Part shown: positions 27,899-36,607 of the stretch, piece after piece | Layout of the letters: each line of letters starts with the position of its first letter | Numbering within the stretch: position 1 is the first letter of the stretch | Source of the DNA: an uncultured Solobacterium sp. | GTDB lineage: Bacteria > Bacillota_I > Bacilli_A > Erysipelotrichales > Erysipelotrichaceae | Direction: 5' to 3' | Assembly: GCA_938039295.1 (NCBI GenBank) | Contig: CALHUY010000053.1 | Span: forward strand, 1-64,000 | Length of the DNA: 64,000 nucleotides | The notes under the pieces: generated by a model | Told to the model about the DNA's origin: nothing | Databases searched by the model: none | What the model saw: the letters and a program-made list of their open reading frames with translations, nothing else | Program-made: the position numbers and the translations under genes

Positions 27899-27904
27899 CA
27901 ATAG

Positions 27905-27978
27905 TCGGGGTGACGAGATTCGAACTCACGACCTCTTCGTCCCGAACGAAGCGCTCTACCAAGCTGAGCCACACCCCG
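27905..27978 (-). tRNA. tRNA-Pro (anticodon CGG)
   Basis: 74 bases on the minus strand fold as a cloverleaf. The acceptor stem is CGGGGTG/CACCCCG with discriminator A. The anticodon stem CTTCG/CGAAG closes loop TTCGGGA, giving anticodon CGG (codon CCG). The T arm carries GTTCGAATC. The 3' CCA is not encoded. Confidence 0.95.
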
Positions 27979-28028
27979 ATACTCTACTGTTTATTATATC
28001 AAACTGAGAAAATATGGAGAGTGAAAAT

Positions 28029-28433
28029 TTACTGCTTTGATTGCTTCATGAGATAGAGAATACCACTAATAACACTCGTAATAATTGCTAGTACAATATA
28101 CATTAATAGAAAACCTGCTATACCTGCCACAATATCAACGAAGTCCATTGTACCGGTATGAGTAATGCCTTGACCAATTTCAATCGCAAAGGTAATCACA
28201 ATAATGAGTGTAAATACATAGATAAAAGTTAATGTTAGAAAGTGATGTCGCTTTGCGAGGAATTTGAAGAATGGATATATAATCGCAATCATCAAAATTC
28301 CAAGGATACCTATTACCATAAAATGTAAGTCTTTATCAGATAGTCCAATCAGATTATTATCATTCCACGTCAAAATTGTGTTATGAATAGAAGTAATTAA
28401 TTTAATCAGAAAAAAGAGAATTTTTGTTAACAT
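28029..28433 (-). CDS. VanZ-like membrane protein, divergent
   Basis: A protein of 134 residues with about four hydrophobic segments. FAIEIGQGITHTGTMDFVDIVAGIAGFLL matches the VanZ-like end (E-x-x-Q, G-x-x-D-x-x-D-x-x-x-N/A-x-x-G), but overall it differs from the other two VanZ-like sequences of this window, so it is not part of that recent duplication. Function unknown. The start at 28433 is well supported by AAGGAGG five bases upstream on the minus strand. It faces away from the yybS operon. Confidence 0.7.
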   Translation of the reverse strand: MLTKILFFLIKLITSIHNTILTWNDNNLIGLSDKDLHFMVIGILGILMIAIIYPFFKFLAKRHHFLTLTFIYVFTLIIVITFAIEIGQGITHTGTMDFVDIVAGIAGFLLMYIVLAIITSVISGILYLMKQSKQ

Positions 28434-28552
28434 AAGGGCCTCCTTGGGGAGTATCATAGCAGAATTCAATACTGTTATAAAAGTGATAAAATGATGAGAC
28501 TTTCAATGAAAGTGATTTAGCGAAAGCTAGGGGAATCGAATTTGTTTGGATA

Positions 28553-28561
28553 TGATATAAT
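28553..28561 (+). promoter_or_regulatory. Extended -10 promoter of the yybS-gdpP operon
   Basis: TGATATAAT (TATAAT at 28556-28561) with no good -35; about 49 bases before the yybS start. Confidence 0.6.
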
Positions 28562-28609
28562 ATTGGCATGCGAAAAGCGACTTTTTATAGTGCTTTTTGG
28601 GAGAATATT

Positions 28610-29560
28610 ATGAATCAAAATGTAAGAAAGATTACCGAAGGGGCAATGATGGTTGCCTTAATCGGCGTATTTATGTTAATTGATAGACAGTTCCAAGGAA
28701 CATTCAGCAGTATGTTTGTGTTCCTATTACCATTACCAATGGTATATTTTGGGGCAAAATATGGGCTGCGTGATAGCTTGATGGTTCTAACTGCTATCAT
28801 CTTTGTGTCCTTTATTTTCGCAAGTCCATTTGCAGTATTCTTCTTTGTCGCGGAAGCGATTATTGGTTTGGTATATGGATGTGGTATCTATCAAAATGTA
28901 GAGAGTAAGAGATTATTATTAAGAACGATGGTTCTTGGGGGTCTTACAGAACTACTTGCGGTTGTGATTAATGTGGCTATTTTTGGTGTTAGTTTCGATC
29001 AGCTTGTATTAGAATTACGTGAAACTTTTGATATGATGCAACAATCAATGGGCCTAGCGGTGAATTCAAATGTGGATATCAACGTATTATTGCGTAATGT
29101 ATTCTTTGTAAGTACGCTGATGCTAGGTGTATTAGAGGCAATCGTGACACATATTTCATCAAGATTATTACTCAAGAGATTACGTATGAAGGTGCCTGAA
29201 TCAACGCCGCTCTATCTATATTTTCCACCTAAGTGGATTGGATATGTAGCACTAGTTGGAATGTTTGGGTATTTATATATTGGTTCTGGTTATATTAAAA
29301 CAGAACCAGCTCTAACAATTATTTCAGCGTTAGGAACATTTGCGTATTTCTATCTAACAGCGATGGGTGTTGTTGGACTACTGGTTATGATTGGATTAAT
29401 GGCAAAGGAAAGTCGCAGAATCTTAACATTTGTAGTGTTTATCTTAGCGATAGTATTGTCATTTCCAGTTGCGATTTATGGATTTTTATATATCACGACA
29501 AATATGCATCAGAGAATAGTAGAGGAGGGATATCATGCAACAAAAAATGAATCGAATTAA
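28610..29560 (+). CDS. yybS: YybS-like membrane protein (DUF2232)
   Basis: A protein of 316 residues with about eight membrane segments and no soluble domain. Features typical of the family include ITEGAMMVALIGVFMLIDRQ at the N-terminus and LPLPMVYFGAKYGLRDSL, resembling ECF S-component-like membrane folds. The biochemical role is unknown. The best evidence is position: in Bacillus and relatives yybS directly precedes gdpP, rplI and the replicative helicase gene, as here. The start at 28610 follows GGGAG; an earlier ATG at 28568 lies at the expected transcription start. It overlaps gdpP by 26 bases. Confidence 0.82.
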   Translation: MNQNVRKITEGAMMVALIGVFMLIDRQFQGTFSSMFVFLLPLPMVYFGAKYGLRDSLMVLTAIIFVSFIFASPFAVFFFVAEAIIGLVYGCGIYQNVESKRLLLRTMVLGGLTELLAVVINVAIFGVSFDQLVLELRETFDMMQQSMGLAVNSNVDINVLLRNVFFVSTLMLGVLEAIVTHISSRLLLKRLRMKVPESTPLYLYFPPKWIGYVALVGMFGYLYIGSGYIKTEPALTIISALGTFAYFYLTAMGVVGLLVMIGLMAKESRRILTFVVFILAIVLSFPVAIYGFLYITTNMHQRIVEEGYHATKNESN

Positions 29561-31505
29561 ACAACTTGTTTTTGTGGCACTTGCTATCCAACTTGCGGTT
29601 GTTATCTTATTGCAGTTGATTTTTAAATTAAATATCTTGCCAGGTATCTTGGTGTTGATTGCGGAAGCTCTAATAGCAGTATATCTCTTAGAGTTTTTCC
29701 AATCTGCAAATGAAGAAGAGTCCATTGGTCTAGAAAAGTATCTAGGTGGTTCTTACGCGGATGCGTATCTAGTTGGTGGCGTAGGTATGATGAACTACGA
29801 TGAAAACTATGTCATTACATGGCAGAGTGAACTTTTTAAAGAAAGAGGACTAGATCGTATTGGTTCTAAACTACTGACTTGGTTACCTGAAGCCAATGAC
29901 ATTATTTCCGGGGAAACGGAAAAGGTTAATGTTCAGATTGACCAATATGTTTATGAAGTAAGTAAGCGTGAAAATGCGCCAACGATATTCTTTAAAGATA
30001 TTACACTTTTAGATAAGTACCGTGGTAAGTACAATGAAGAACATGTTGTACTTGGTCTAGCAAGTTTTGATAACTATGAAGAAAGTACGATGTATGCGGA
30101 TGATGCGGATATTGCAAATATTAATGCGACAATTCGTACACCACTCAATGAATACTTCCAACAGTATGGTGTATTCTCTAGAAGATTAAATAACAATCGT
30201 TATTTATTAGTACTCAATGAAAGAATCTATCGTGAGATTGCGGCAGATCGTTTCTCAATTCTAAATATTGTACGTAAGGCTTCACAGAAGGCTGAAGTAT
30301 CTATCACATTGTCTATGGCGTTCGCCAAGGGTAGTTCAAACTTTGCGGAGCTAGATGAGACAGTTACAAAGTTAATGGATCTTGCGCAAACGCGTGGTGG
30401 TGACCAGGTTGCGATTCAGGTAGTTGGTGAAGATGTTAAATACTTTGGTGGTTCAACTGAAGCTGCTGAGAAGAGAAGTCGTGTGCGTGTACGCGTTATG
30501 GCACATGCATTACGCGATCTCATTCAACATTCTTCTAATGTAATTATTTGTGGACATAAGAATGCTGACTTTGACTGTATTGGCTCTGCAATTTGTTTAT
30601 CTAAAATGGCATCTGCTTTCAATAAACCGGTCAGTATTATTGCTAAGACTGGTGGTATTGAAGAAAAGCTAGAAGCTGCAATGAAAGAAAATGAGCAGGA
30701 ACTAGCAGAAGGCGTAACATTTGTGACAGAAGGTGAAGCAATTAACCAACTAAAGGATAATACACTTGTCATCATGACGGACCATCATAACATTCTTCAG
30801 TCTAATGGTGCAAAACTATTAGAGATGGCGAAACGTATTGTGGTAATTGATCATCATCGCAGAAGTACAGATATGGGTGTAAAGCCAATTCTAATTTATA
30901 TCGAAGCAGGTGCTTCTAGTACTTGTGAAATATTGACAGAAATGATTCCGTTTGTATCAAGTAAAGTAGATATTTCTGAATTAGAAGCGACATTCATGCT
31001 TGCAGGTATGACAATTGATACACGCAAGTGGCGTGAAAGAACAGGTGTACGTACTTATGATGCGGCGAGTGCTTTACGTAAACTTGGAGCTGATCCTCAG
31101 GTGGCGTATGACTATCTGAAAGATACGTATGAAGAGTTTGCATTAAAGAGTGCAATTATGAATGCAAGTGAAAGTTATCCAGATGGTATTGTAATTGCGG
31201 CTGTAGAAAACGAGAAGATTACACGTTCTATTATGAGTCAGGTTGCGGATAGTTTATTAAGTATTCAAGATGTAAAAGCAGCCTTTGTTATCGCACAGGA
31301 TAAGAGTACAGGAATCAATAGTATTTCTGCTCGCTCAAATGGTGAAATTAACGTACAAGCAATTATGGAAGCCATGCATGGTGGTGGACATATGACAGCT
31401 GCCGCAACACAACGTAAGGATGCGACAGTAAAAGAACTCAAAGAAGAGTTAATTAATATTATTGAACAACAGAAGAAGGAGGCAGAAGATGAAAGTAATT
31501 CTTAA
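29535..31505 (+). CDS. gdpP: Cyclic-di-AMP phosphodiesterase GdpP
   Basis: Membrane-bound DHH-DHHA1 enzyme of 656 residues that hydrolyses c-di-AMP and so influences osmotic balance and wall stress tolerance. Two N-terminal membrane helices are followed by a PAS-like region and a degenerate GGDEF domain (about 170-305). The phosphodiesterase part has GHKNADFDCIGSA, a TDHHN segment, VIDHHRRS with the DHH motif, and HGGGHMTAAATQ. Length is as usual (about 655). It follows AGAGGAGGG and overlaps rplI by 17 bases. Confidence 0.95.
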   Translation: MQQKMNRIKQLVFVALAIQLAVVILLQLIFKLNILPGILVLIAEALIAVYLLEFFQSANEEESIGLEKYLGGSYADAYLVGGVGMMNYDENYVITWQSELFKERGLDRIGSKLLTWLPEANDIISGETEKVNVQIDQYVYEVSKRENAPTIFFKDITLLDKYRGKYNEEHVVLGLASFDNYEESTMYADDADIANINATIRTPLNEYFQQYGVFSRRLNNNRYLLVLNERIYREIAADRFSILNIVRKASQKAEVSITLSMAFAKGSSNFAELDETVTKLMDLAQTRGGDQVAIQVVGEDVKYFGGSTEAAEKRSRVRVRVMAHALRDLIQHSSNVIICGHKNADFDCIGSAICLSKMASAFNKPVSIIAKTGGIEEKLEAAMKENEQELAEGVTFVTEGEAINQLKDNTLVIMTDHHNILQSNGAKLLEMAKRIVVIDHHRRSTDMGVKPILIYIEAGASSTCEILTEMIPFVSSKVDISELEATFMLAGMTIDTRKWRERTGVRTYDAASALRKLGADPQVAYDYLKDTYEEFALKSAIMNASESYPDGIVIAAVENEKITRSIMSQVADSLLSIQDVKAAFVIAQDKSTGINSISARSNGEINVQAIMEAMHGGGHMTAAATQRKDATVKELKEELINIIEQQKKEAEDESNS

Positions 31506-31938
31506 ACAAGATGTTAAAAAAGTAGGTAAACGTGGAGATATCGTTGATGTTTCAGACGGTTACGGAAGAAATTTCTTAATCGCAAGAGGACTTGCGGTGG
31601 CAGAATCTAAGGCTAGCTTAGAAATCTTAAAAGAACAGAAATCAGAAGAGGCTGCACTAGAAGCACAGCGTGAACAAGAAGCACGTGAGAAAGCTGCTTT
31701 ATTAGAAAAGACCGTAATTACTTTCACAGTGAAGTCTGGCAAAGAAGGAAGAGTCTTCGGGTCTGTTTCTACAAAGCAAATTGTTGAAGCTTTGAATAAA
31801 AAAGGCATTACAGTTGAGAAGCGTAAGATTATTGATACCGAGCCAATTCATAGTCTTGGTACAACAAGAGTCAAAGTTGAACTACACAAAAATGTTATCG
31901 GTACAATCGTTGTGAAAGTACTGGGAAGTGAGAACTAA
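31489..31938 (+). CDS. rplI: 50S ribosomal protein L9
   Basis: Large-subunit protein of 149 residues bridging the L1 region. The N-terminal MKVILKQDVKKVGKRGDIVD and DGYGRNFLIARGLA are diagnostic; a long charged helix (about 45-75) links to the C-terminal domain with GSVSTKQIVEALNKKG. The start at 31489 follows GGAGG inside gdpP; an earlier in-frame ATG would prepend foreign residues. It sits between gdpP and the helicase gene as in other Firmicutes. Confidence 0.97.
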   Translation: MKVILKQDVKKVGKRGDIVDVSDGYGRNFLIARGLAVAESKASLEILKEQKSEEAALEAQREQEAREKAALLEKTVITFTVKSGKEGRVFGSVSTKQIVEALNKKGITVEKRKIIDTEPIHSLGTTRVKVELHKNVIGTIVVKVLGSEN

Positions 31939-31940
31939 AT

Positions 31941-33302
31941 ATGCCACGCGTATTGCCTTCTGCACCAGAGGCAGAAGCTAGTTTACTTGGAACCATGCTT
32001 GTATACCCAAGTTCTTCTCGTACAGCACTAGAGGAAGGGCTTGAGGCTGATGATTTCTTTATTGAAGCAAATCGTCGTATCTATCATGCATGCGAAGAAC
32101 TGTATCAAGAAGGTATACAGATTGACTCTACAACTGTTGCGACACGTTTAAAGGATACAGATCTTTTAGATAAGTCTGGTGGAATGGAATACATTCTAAA
32201 TTTAATGAATGCTGCTGTAACAAGTGCGAATACATTAACGTATGTTAATTTGATTCGTGATAAAGCGATGATGCGTCGTATGATTGAAGCTGCTGAAAGA
32301 GTTGTGGAAGAAGGCTTTAATGGACAGACAGATTTGAATGATTATCTTGATCGTTCAGAGAAAGAAATTTTAAATGTATCTCGTAATCGTAAAGCTGGTG
32401 AATTTAAAAATCCTAATGATGTCTTAAATGAAGTACTAAAGACAATTCGTGCAGCATCTCAGAATTCATCTGAGATTACTGGTTTAAAGACAGGCTTTAA
32501 TGATCTTGACCGTATTACACATGGTTTACAGCGCGGAGATATGATTGTTTTAGCTGCGCGTCCATCTATGGGTAAAACAGCGGTTGCCTTAAACTTAGCA
32601 ATGAACGCTGCGCTTATTCCACAAGCTCAAAAAGGTGCAATTGCGATTTTCTCACTTGAGATGGGTGCAGAACAGTTAGCGATGCGTTTGTTAAGTGCGA
32701 AGAGTCATATTCAAGGCGATAAGTTAAAGACAGGTCGTTTAACAAATGAAGAATGGAATCGTATTAATGAAGCTTCAGCAGAGTTAAAGGCTTCTAATAT
32801 TTATATTGATGATATGGCAGGAATTAAGATTCCTGAAATCTTCTCAAAGTGTCGTAGACTACAAGCAGAACATGGCTTAAACATGGTTATGATTGACTAT
32901 ATCCAGTTGATCAGTGGACCATCCGATCGTTCTGGTGTAAACCGTCAACAAGAAGTATCCGATATCTCTCGTAGCTTAAAAGCACTTGCGCGTGAACTAA
33001 AGGTTCCAGTTGTGGCCTTATCTCAGTTAAGTCGTAGTGTTGAAGCACGTGAAGATAAAAGACCAATGTTAAGTGACTTACGTGAATCTGGAGCGATTGA
33101 GCAGGATGCAGATATTGTTATGATGTTGTATCGTGAGTCCTACTATAACGAAGAAGCGAAAGAACAAGCTAGAGAATCTGGAACAGAACGTTTAGAAATC
33201 AATCTAGCAAAGCACCGTAATGGTGCGACAGGTAGAGTTTATGTAGCCTTTGAAGCAGATACGAACGCACTATATAACATTGCCCCAAATAAACCACAAT
33301 AA
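31941..33302 (+). CDS. dnaB: Replicative DNA helicase
   Basis: Hexameric RecA-fold helicase that unwinds DNA at the fork (called DnaC in Bacillus), 453 residues. The N-terminal primase-binding domain starts LPSAPEAEASLLGTMLV; Walker A is RPSMGKTAVALN; Walker B includes MVMIDYIQLI; VVALSQLSRSVE and the arginine-finger region LAKHRNGATG follow. Length is normal. It starts two bases after rplI, and its stop codon overlaps an ATG before the M23-like gene. Confidence 0.97.
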   Translation: MPRVLPSAPEAEASLLGTMLVYPSSSRTALEEGLEADDFFIEANRRIYHACEELYQEGIQIDSTTVATRLKDTDLLDKSGGMEYILNLMNAAVTSANTLTYVNLIRDKAMMRRMIEAAERVVEEGFNGQTDLNDYLDRSEKEILNVSRNRKAGEFKNPNDVLNEVLKTIRAASQNSSEITGLKTGFNDLDRITHGLQRGDMIVLAARPSMGKTAVALNLAMNAALIPQAQKGAIAIFSLEMGAEQLAMRLLSAKSHIQGDKLKTGRLTNEEWNRINEASAELKASNIYIDDMAGIKIPEIFSKCRRLQAEHGLNMVMIDYIQLISGPSDRSGVNRQQEVSDISRSLKALARELKVPVVALSQLSRSVEAREDKRPMLSDLRESGAIEQDADIVMMLYRESYYNEEAKEQARESGTERLEINLAKHRNGATGRVYVAFEADTNALYNIAPNKPQ

Positions 33303-33316
33303 TGAAGGAGGAAGGC

Positions 33317-34822
33317 ATGAAAAATTTGATTGCTGTAACAATATGCTTAGTGTTATCAATCGCAATTGTAATCGTGCCTTCTTTTTTCTATCCTTCCTAT
33401 GAGGGTGTTGTAGCAGGAACAGTTGGTGATTTTAACCAAACTGTAGAAACGATTACTTCTGATATACATAAAGTATATAAGTTGTATAAAGATCAAAAGT
33501 TGATAGGTATTATAAAAGATAAAACTTACATGGATGAACATCTAAATACCGTTTATGAAACAAAGTATGCGAGCATGTTTCCAAATACACATATCAGTAT
33601 TGCTAGTAACATGTATCTTGTTGAAGAGATGAGTTCAAATGTATATACAGATGTTGATGCTGAAATCATGCAGTATTTAGATGATCATTCTCTATACAGC
33701 ATTGCTTGTAAATCAATCTCTTTCTCCGATGGAGATAAAGAGTATGCAAGAATTTTTGTGAAATCAGAAGAAATTTATCAAGAAGCGTTACAGAAGTATT
33801 TATCCTATTTTATTGATGAGGATACACTAGAAGCTATTCATGAGCACCAGACAATTCCAAATTTAATGGAATATGGTGAAATGATAATGGGTTTCAAAAT
33901 CAATCAAACAATACAGATTGCGGATGCGTACGCATCCGTAGGAGAGATAAAGACTACGGAAGAAGAAGTATTACGTTACTTATCCTATGGTGATAACGAG
34001 AATCTTGAATACTATACAGTTGAAGAAGGAGATACATTAGCTTCGATAGGTTTACAGAATTATGGTTTAACTGCAGAGCAATTAATGCGTATCAATCAAG
34101 ATGTAATTACAGATATAAACCAAACATTAACTGCAGGTACAAAACTATGTGTAACGTATTTTACTTCACCAATTGATATATATGTTTTTAAACAAAGACT
34201 ACAGAAGGAGACCTTGTTCTATAAGACTTCTGTATTAGAAGATAATACAGTTGAAACTGGTAAAACTGTGGTTAGACAAATTGGTGCGAATGGTTCAAAG
34301 AATGTACTCTATCATGAAACATGGGTAAATGGAGTACTAAATACAGGACAAGAACTATCATCTGTTGTAACAGCAGCTGGACAAGATGAAGTGATTGCGG
34401 TTGGAAAGAATAGTGATTTAGCTATTGGTAGTGGTAGCTTAGCGTATCCTGTTGAACATCCTGAAATCATTTGTGAGTATGGATGTTATGCAGGGTTTGA
34501 GTCGATTGATTTTATCAATCGATATAATCGATGGGGAAATATACTGGCTGTTGATGCAGGAAGTGTCAAAGAGAAGGGTTATACAGATGAGTTGGGTAAC
34601 TATGTAATCATTGACCACCACAATGGGTATCAGAGTGTGTATGGGCATATGTACTTACCATGCTCATTAGAAGTTGATGATATCGTTAGAAAAGGTGATG
34701 TAATCGGCAAGATTGGTATGACTGGTAAAGCTACTGGGCCACATTTAACATTTAGCTTATATAAGGACGATGAGCCAGTGAATGCATGTTCTGCATTGAT
34801 GGATTGTGAGGGTTTGAATTGA
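33317..34822 (+). CDS. LysM-G5-M23-like exported protein, probably not catalytic
   Basis: An exported or membrane-anchored protein of 501 residues. An N-terminal hydrophobic segment is followed by a long linker, a LysM-like domain (about 232-276, YTVEEGDTLASIG) and a G5-like domain (about 305-372). A C-terminal LytM/M23 fold (about 379-501) ends in GKIGMTGKATGPHLTF. M23 peptidases cut peptidoglycan cross-bridges, but here the HxxxD zinc motif reads I409-LAV-D413 and HxH reads H476-L-T478, so two zinc ligands are missing. It may bind wall or activate another hydrolase, as EnvC/NlpD do. The start at 33317 follows AAGGAGG. It overlaps walJ by one base. Confidence 0.85.
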   Translation: MKNLIAVTICLVLSIAIVIVPSFFYPSYEGVVAGTVGDFNQTVETITSDIHKVYKLYKDQKLIGIIKDKTYMDEHLNTVYETKYASMFPNTHISIASNMYLVEEMSSNVYTDVDAEIMQYLDDHSLYSIACKSISFSDGDKEYARIFVKSEEIYQEALQKYLSYFIDEDTLEAIHEHQTIPNLMEYGEMIMGFKINQTIQIADAYASVGEIKTTEEEVLRYLSYGDNENLEYYTVEEGDTLASIGLQNYGLTAEQLMRINQDVITDINQTLTAGTKLCVTYFTSPIDIYVFKQRLQKETLFYKTSVLEDNTVETGKTVVRQIGANGSKNVLYHETWVNGVLNTGQELSSVVTAAGQDEVIAVGKNSDLAIGSGSLAYPVEHPEIICEYGCYAGFESIDFINRYNRWGNILAVDAGSVKEKGYTDELGNYVIIDHHNGYQSVYGHMYLPCSLEVDDIVRKGDVIGKIGMTGKATGPHLTFSLYKDDEPVNACSALMDCEGLN

Positions 34823-35643
34823 TGATGGAATTTGCATTATTAGCGAGTGGTTCAAAAGGGAATAGCTTTGTGATTGTGGATGGTACTACAAAAGTCATGA
34901 TTGATTGTGGTACAACAAAAAAATATCTGTTTGAACGCTTAAAAGAACTAGAGATATCGTTGGATGATTTAGATGCAGTTTTAATCACACATAATCATTC
35001 TGATCATATTTCTCAAATTAAACATTTCGCATCATTACCAATCTATTCTCCGATTGAGATACCAAATATAGATACCTTTTATGTAAAACCCGGTTCTTCC
35101 TTTACGATTGAAACTTTGCGCTTTACACCAATTGCACTATCGCATGACGCGTTAAATACAGTTGGATATATTGTTGAAAATGGAATTGAAAAACTGGTAT
35201 ATATCACAGATACGGGATATATCAACGAGAAACATATTCCACGTATCAAAGATGCAGATTACATCGTCTTAGAGTCTAATCATGATGTACAGATGCTCAT
35301 GGCAACAAGTCGTCCACAATTTACCAAACAGAGAATCTACAGTGATACAGGGCACTTGTGCAACGAAGATTGTGCAGCTGTACTAGATCAAATTGTTACA
35401 GAGAAAACTAAAATGATTATTCTTGCGCATTTAAGTGAACAAGCAAATACACGCAAGAAAGCTTTAGATACAACAATACATGCATTACAAAATCATCGAG
35501 GCTCACTGCATGAATACTTACTAGTATGTGCAGCAGGGCAATATGAGATGATTAGAAAGGGTATATATGATGAAAAAGTTGATGCCGGTAGCGTTAGCGC
35601 TATTATTGGTATGGAATCTAGTCCTAACAATGATGTTGATTAG
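34822..35643 (+). CDS. walJ: Metallo-beta-lactamase-fold hydrolase WalJ (YycJ)
   Basis: A protein of 273 residues. It opens MEFALLASGSKGNSFVIV and has the metal motif ITHNHSDHI (HxHxDH), ALSHDALNTVGY, and SNHDVQML and AHLSEQ near the C-terminus. In Bacillus and streptococci this gene belongs to the walRK cell-wall regulon locus and affects coordination of division with replication. Here no walRK precedes it; instead the M23-like gene and dnaB do. The start is ATG at 34822 (or 34825); the TTG at 34819 is less likely. Its last 77 bases overlap the HtrA-like gene in another frame. Confidence 0.92.
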   Translation: MMEFALLASGSKGNSFVIVDGTTKVMIDCGTTKKYLFERLKELEISLDDLDAVLITHNHSDHISQIKHFASLPIYSPIEIPNIDTFYVKPGSSFTIETLRFTPIALSHDALNTVGYIVENGIEKLVYITDTGYINEKHIPRIKDADYIVLESNHDVQMLMATSRPQFTKQRIYSDTGHLCNEDCAAVLDQIVTEKTKMIILAHLSEQANTRKKALDTTIHALQNHRGSLHEYLLVCAAGQYEMIRKGIYDEKVDAGSVSAIIGMESSPNNDVD

Positions 35644-36607
35644 GAATCTTCAAAAGAATAATACAGGTAATAATTCCCTTGAGGATATGAATAGTACAAA
35701 CTATACAACATCAGACTATACCAATGCGATTGAAAAGAGCAGAAGTAGTGTAGTGACTGTTGAAAGTGATGGTTCTTACTATAGTGGTATTATCATTGCA
35801 AAAGAGAAGGAAACAGTACATATATTAACAACTACAAAGGCTATAAAGAATGGTAGTCCTAATGTAGTATTTGATAGTGGTGTGCGTGTTAGTTCTACAA
35901 TTGTTGGAGATGATACTGAAAGTGGACTAGCAGTGATTCAGGTTACTACAAACTTTGAGGTAAAACCATTTACGATTTTAGATACGAATGCTTTAGCGCA
36001 GGGAGCTAATGTCGTGGTGATGAGTGGTAGAAATCTAACAACGGGTAGTGCTGTTGTTAGCAGTGGTATTACTTCAGAACCAGGTGTGTGGCGTATGAGT
36101 AGTACGACTACTTGGTTATCTTCTATGTTAGAAATGGATACACCAATTACTTCAATTCAAGAAGGTGGTGCAGTTATCGACTTAAATGGATCGCTTGTTG
36201 GAGTTGTGGCAAGTCAACCATATCAGGGAAATTCCCGTATGGAATACGCAATCACTGCAAATGAAATGAAGCTAATTTACAATGCAATTAAGACAAATGG
36301 AAAAGTGATGCGTGGGGCACTAGGTGTTGTGGTGCGCAATGTATCGAGTATGCTTGCATATGAGAAGAGTGCGCATGGCATTAGCATAGATATGAAGACG
36401 GGATTATATGTTCAAACGGTAGTTGAAAAGACAGATACAGGAGATGGTCTTCAGGAAGGAGATATCATCACTATGATTGATGGTATTGAAATGTCATCTT
36501 ATCAAGATGTGCTTGCAAGATTGTACATGCATTCAGCTGGTGATACTGTAAATGTATCTATTATCCGTGGTGGTGAAAGTAAGCAGATTGGTGTGGTTTT
36601 ACAATGA
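35567..36607 (+). CDS. HtrA-like membrane protein with PDZ domain, catalytic triad lost
   Basis: A protein of 346 residues: an N-terminal membrane anchor (about 4-26), a trypsin-like HtrA/DegP fold (about 45-245) and a C-terminal PDZ domain (about 250-346, LQEGDIITMIDGIEMSS). Position after walJ and before rlmH matches HtrC/YyxA of Bacillus. The residues for catalysis are replaced: the His of the usual TNxHV is Lys91 (ILTTTKAI), the Asp of (D/S)DLAV is Gly120 (SGLAVI), and the GNSGG serine is Glu199 (IQEGGAV). It is therefore likely a non-proteolytic scaffold or chaperone. The start lies inside walJ, after AGAAAGGG. Confidence 0.88.
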   Translation: MMKKLMPVALALLLVWNLVLTMMLIRNLQKNNTGNNSLEDMNSTNYTTSDYTNAIEKSRSSVVTVESDGSYYSGIIIAKEKETVHILTTTKAIKNGSPNVVFDSGVRVSSTIVGDDTESGLAVIQVTTNFEVKPFTILDTNALAQGANVVVMSGRNLTTGSAVVSSGITSEPGVWRMSSTTTWLSSMLEMDTPITSIQEGGAVIDLNGSLVGVVASQPYQGNSRMEYAITANEMKLIYNAIKTNGKVMRGALGVVVRNVSSMLAYEKSAHGISIDMKTGLYVQTVVEKTDTGDGLQEGDIITMIDGIEMSSYQDVLARLYMHSAGDTVNVSIIRGGESKQIGVVLQ

